DNA of 6,079 bases, from positions 1 through 6,079 of the forward strand of contig CALETL010000263.1 of the NCBI GenBank assembly GCA_937920485.1, in the 5' to 3' direction. Origin of the DNA: an uncultured Phycisphaerae bacterium. GTDB lineage: Bacteria; Planctomycetota; Phycisphaerae; Sedimentisphaerales; Anaerohalosphaeraceae. Made by a program: the position numbers and the translations under genes. Of the stretch, positions 4,658 to 6,079 are shown one piece after another (positions within the stretch are counted from its first letter, which is position 1; each line of letters starts with the position of its first letter). The notes beneath the pieces were generated by a model that had not been told where the DNA came from, ran no database searches, and was given only the letters and a program-made list of their open reading frames with translations.

Positions 4658-6079
4658 ATGAAGACAGGAAAAATTATTAAAGGATTGGTTCTTTTGGCAA
4701 TGATTGCCAGCGTGGCATCGGCAGCAGTCGCCGCTGAGGGAACAGACACCTTTGTTCAACCCGATGCCAAACACTTCCATGAGGTGGATACCGACTTGAT
4801 GAAAAAGTTCCATAACCCGATGGAAGGGTTGGAACTGGGGTTGGACTTGCGTTTGAGAGAAGTTTACAACAGTAACATGTCTGTGGGGTCGGCTCCTTTT
4901 TCCGATGATTGGCACTGGCAGCGTTATCGTTTCCGTTTGGGTGGTAAGTATACGATTACCGAAGACGTCAACCTCAATTTCAGATATGTCTGGGAATTCT
5001 GGAACTTCTGTGATCCCGAATACCTTGACCGTAGTCCTGACTGGCGGAATTCATTCTTTGATCGTATGAATATTGAGTTCAAAAATGCATTTGACATGCC
5101 GGCGACATTAACAGTCGGTCGTCAGGATATCATTCTGGGGACAGGCTGGCTGATACTGGAAGGTACGCCGACAGACGGTTCCAGATCGATCTTCTTTGAT
5201 GCCATACGTTATCGGCATAATCTATCTGAAACCAGTTCTTTGGATTTAATTTACATCAATCAGCAGGATGATCTGAATAACTGGCTTCCTCGCTTTGACC
5301 ACTCCAGCTCGATGGGGGGACGTAATGTAGCAGACTGGAATGATGAGCAGGGTTTCATTGCTTACTATACTAATAAGGGCAATGAGGTTACCTCTTACGA
5401 TGCCTACTTCATTTACAAGAATGAAGAGCAATCGGATTATGCAAAACATCATGCACCAACTCGCGGCTATGATGCTGAAATTTATACTGTCGGCGGACGT
5501 CTTTTCGGGGCCTTAAATGACAATTGGTCCTATAGCGCCGAACTGGCCGGTCAATGGGGAGACCGGAATGGGGCTGACCTGTCTGCATTTGGCACCAACA
5601 ATAAGCTTATCTACAGCTTTAATGATGACAAACAGAGCCAACTTTTTGGTGGGTATGAATATCTTTCTGGTGATGATCCCGGTTCCAGCGACGACGAGCG
5701 TTTCGATCCCTTATGGTCTGGTTATCCTCAATCTCAGCGTGGTGGTGACTTGCAGGTTTATATGTGGACTCCGGAATATGGAAATATTGCTGAAATTGGC
5801 AACCTGCACCGTTTAGGCGGCGGATACTCGTTCAAACCTTCTGATACATGGACAATGGTTACACAGTACAACGCACTGTGGGCAGATGAGGATCAGAATG
5901 CTTTTACTAATACAGGCACTGGTTTCACGTCGGGAGATAGTAAATTCCGCGGTCATTTGGTCAGTTGGGTTGCAACCTATCAGTGCTGTAAGAAATTCAA
6001 GGCTCACTTTATGGTTGACTACTTGTTCCCCGGCGATTTCTATCCAAATCCTGGTGGCAAGGATGCATACTTCACTCGT
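4658..6079 (+). CDS. Alginate-export-family outer-membrane beta-barrel protein, 3'-truncated
   Basis: The frame stays open from the ATG at 4658 to the window edge, giving 474 residues without a stop. AGGAG (4647-4651) lies 6 bases upstream. A signal peptide is clear: MKTGKIIK, a hydrophobic core to about residue 22, and likely cleavage near AAVAA at 22-26. The mature part shows alternating aromatic/polar strands (LGLDLRLREVY, WQRYRFRLGGKYTI, VNLNFRYVWEFW). GRQDIILGTGW (154-164) and FFDAIRYRH (179-187) resemble the alginate-export porin domain, as does GGYEYLSGDDPGSSDDERFD (331-350). The family forms outer-membrane channels, AlgE being the known example, but most members do not export alginate and many act as substrate-selective porins. 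Its place after a sodium symporter suggests that it admits the symporter's substrate. The 88-base gap before it holds no clear terminator or promoter, so it is probably in the same operon. Three cysteines (118, 443, 444) are unusual in a barrel. Confidence 0.85.
   Translation, partial: MKTGKIIKGLVLLAMIASVASAAVAAEGTDTFVQPDAKHFHEVDTDLMKKFHNPMEGLELGLDLRLREVYNSNMSVGSAPFSDDWHWQRYRFRLGGKYTITEDVNLNFRYVWEFWNFCDPEYLDRSPDWRNSFFDRMNIEFKNAFDMPATLTVGRQDIILGTGWLILEGTPTDGSRSIFFDAIRYRHNLSETSSLDLIYINQQDDLNNWLPRFDHSSSMGGRNVADWNDEQGFIAYYTNKGNEVTSYDAYFIYKNEEQSDYAKHHAPTRGYDAEIYTVGGRLFGALNDNWSYSAELAGQWGDRNGADLSAFGTNNKLIYSFNDDKQSQLFGGYEYLSGDDPGSSDDERFDPLWSGYPQSQRGGDLQVYMWTPEYGNIAEIGNLHRLGGGYSFKPSDTWTMVTQYNALWADEDQNAFTNTGTGFTSGDSKFRGHLVSWVATYQCCKKFKAHFMVDYLFPGDFYPNPGGKDAYFTR

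Noticed and set aside
5517..5816. Plus-strand open frame of 99 codons inside the barrel gene
   Set aside because: It is out of frame within the alginate-export-type coding sequence and encodes no recognisable protein.

Overview
This is a 6.1 kb stretch of a Gram-negative bacterial chromosome with moderate GC. All seven recognisable genes lie on the + strand. A signal-peptide-bearing outer-membrane beta-barrel protein of the alginate-export family shows the cell has an outer membrane. A symporter with an intact Na2 sodium site points to sodium-coupled uptake. The mix of genes would fit the PVC superphylum (Kiritimatiellota/Lentisphaerota-like) or a deltaproteobacterial-type lineage. That is a weak guess from general resemblance; nothing here fixes the taxon. 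No mobile element, CRISPR array, tRNA or rRNA was seen.

Region 1 (1-988): the 3' part of an OmpR/PhoB-type response regulator, cut by the window edge. Thirteen bases later comes arfB, a GGQ-type peptidyl-tRNA hydrolase that rescues stalled ribosomes. The pair may share a transcript.

Region 2 (989-1451): a cold-shock-domain protein with a structured leader. A hairpin runs into its Shine-Dalgarno sequence, a second in-frame start with its own purine tract lies 36 bases upstream, and one pyrimidine tract can pair with either of two identical purine boxes. A strong intrinsic terminator follows the gene.

Region 3 (1480-2283): a TIM-barrel metal-dependent amidohydrolase of the Amidohydro_2 family. 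It starts 28 bases after that terminator, with no convincing ribosome site and a run of nine A bases at codons 2-5.

Region 4 (2284-6079): an AT-rich 257-base intergenic region carries a consensus -35 box abutting a near-palindrome. It leads into a probable transport operon: a 56-aa one-helix 'symporter small accessory protein', a 601-aa sodium:solute symporter (SSS family) with an unusually long hydrophilic external loop, and a long outer-membrane beta-barrel protein that runs off the right edge. The simplest reading is an uptake route in which the barrel admits a small anionic or sugar-like solute and the symporter, with its small partner, takes it across the inner membrane. The substrate cannot be read from the sequence. 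The most interesting points are the short accessory-protein gene, the insertion in the external loop, and the structured cold-shock leader.
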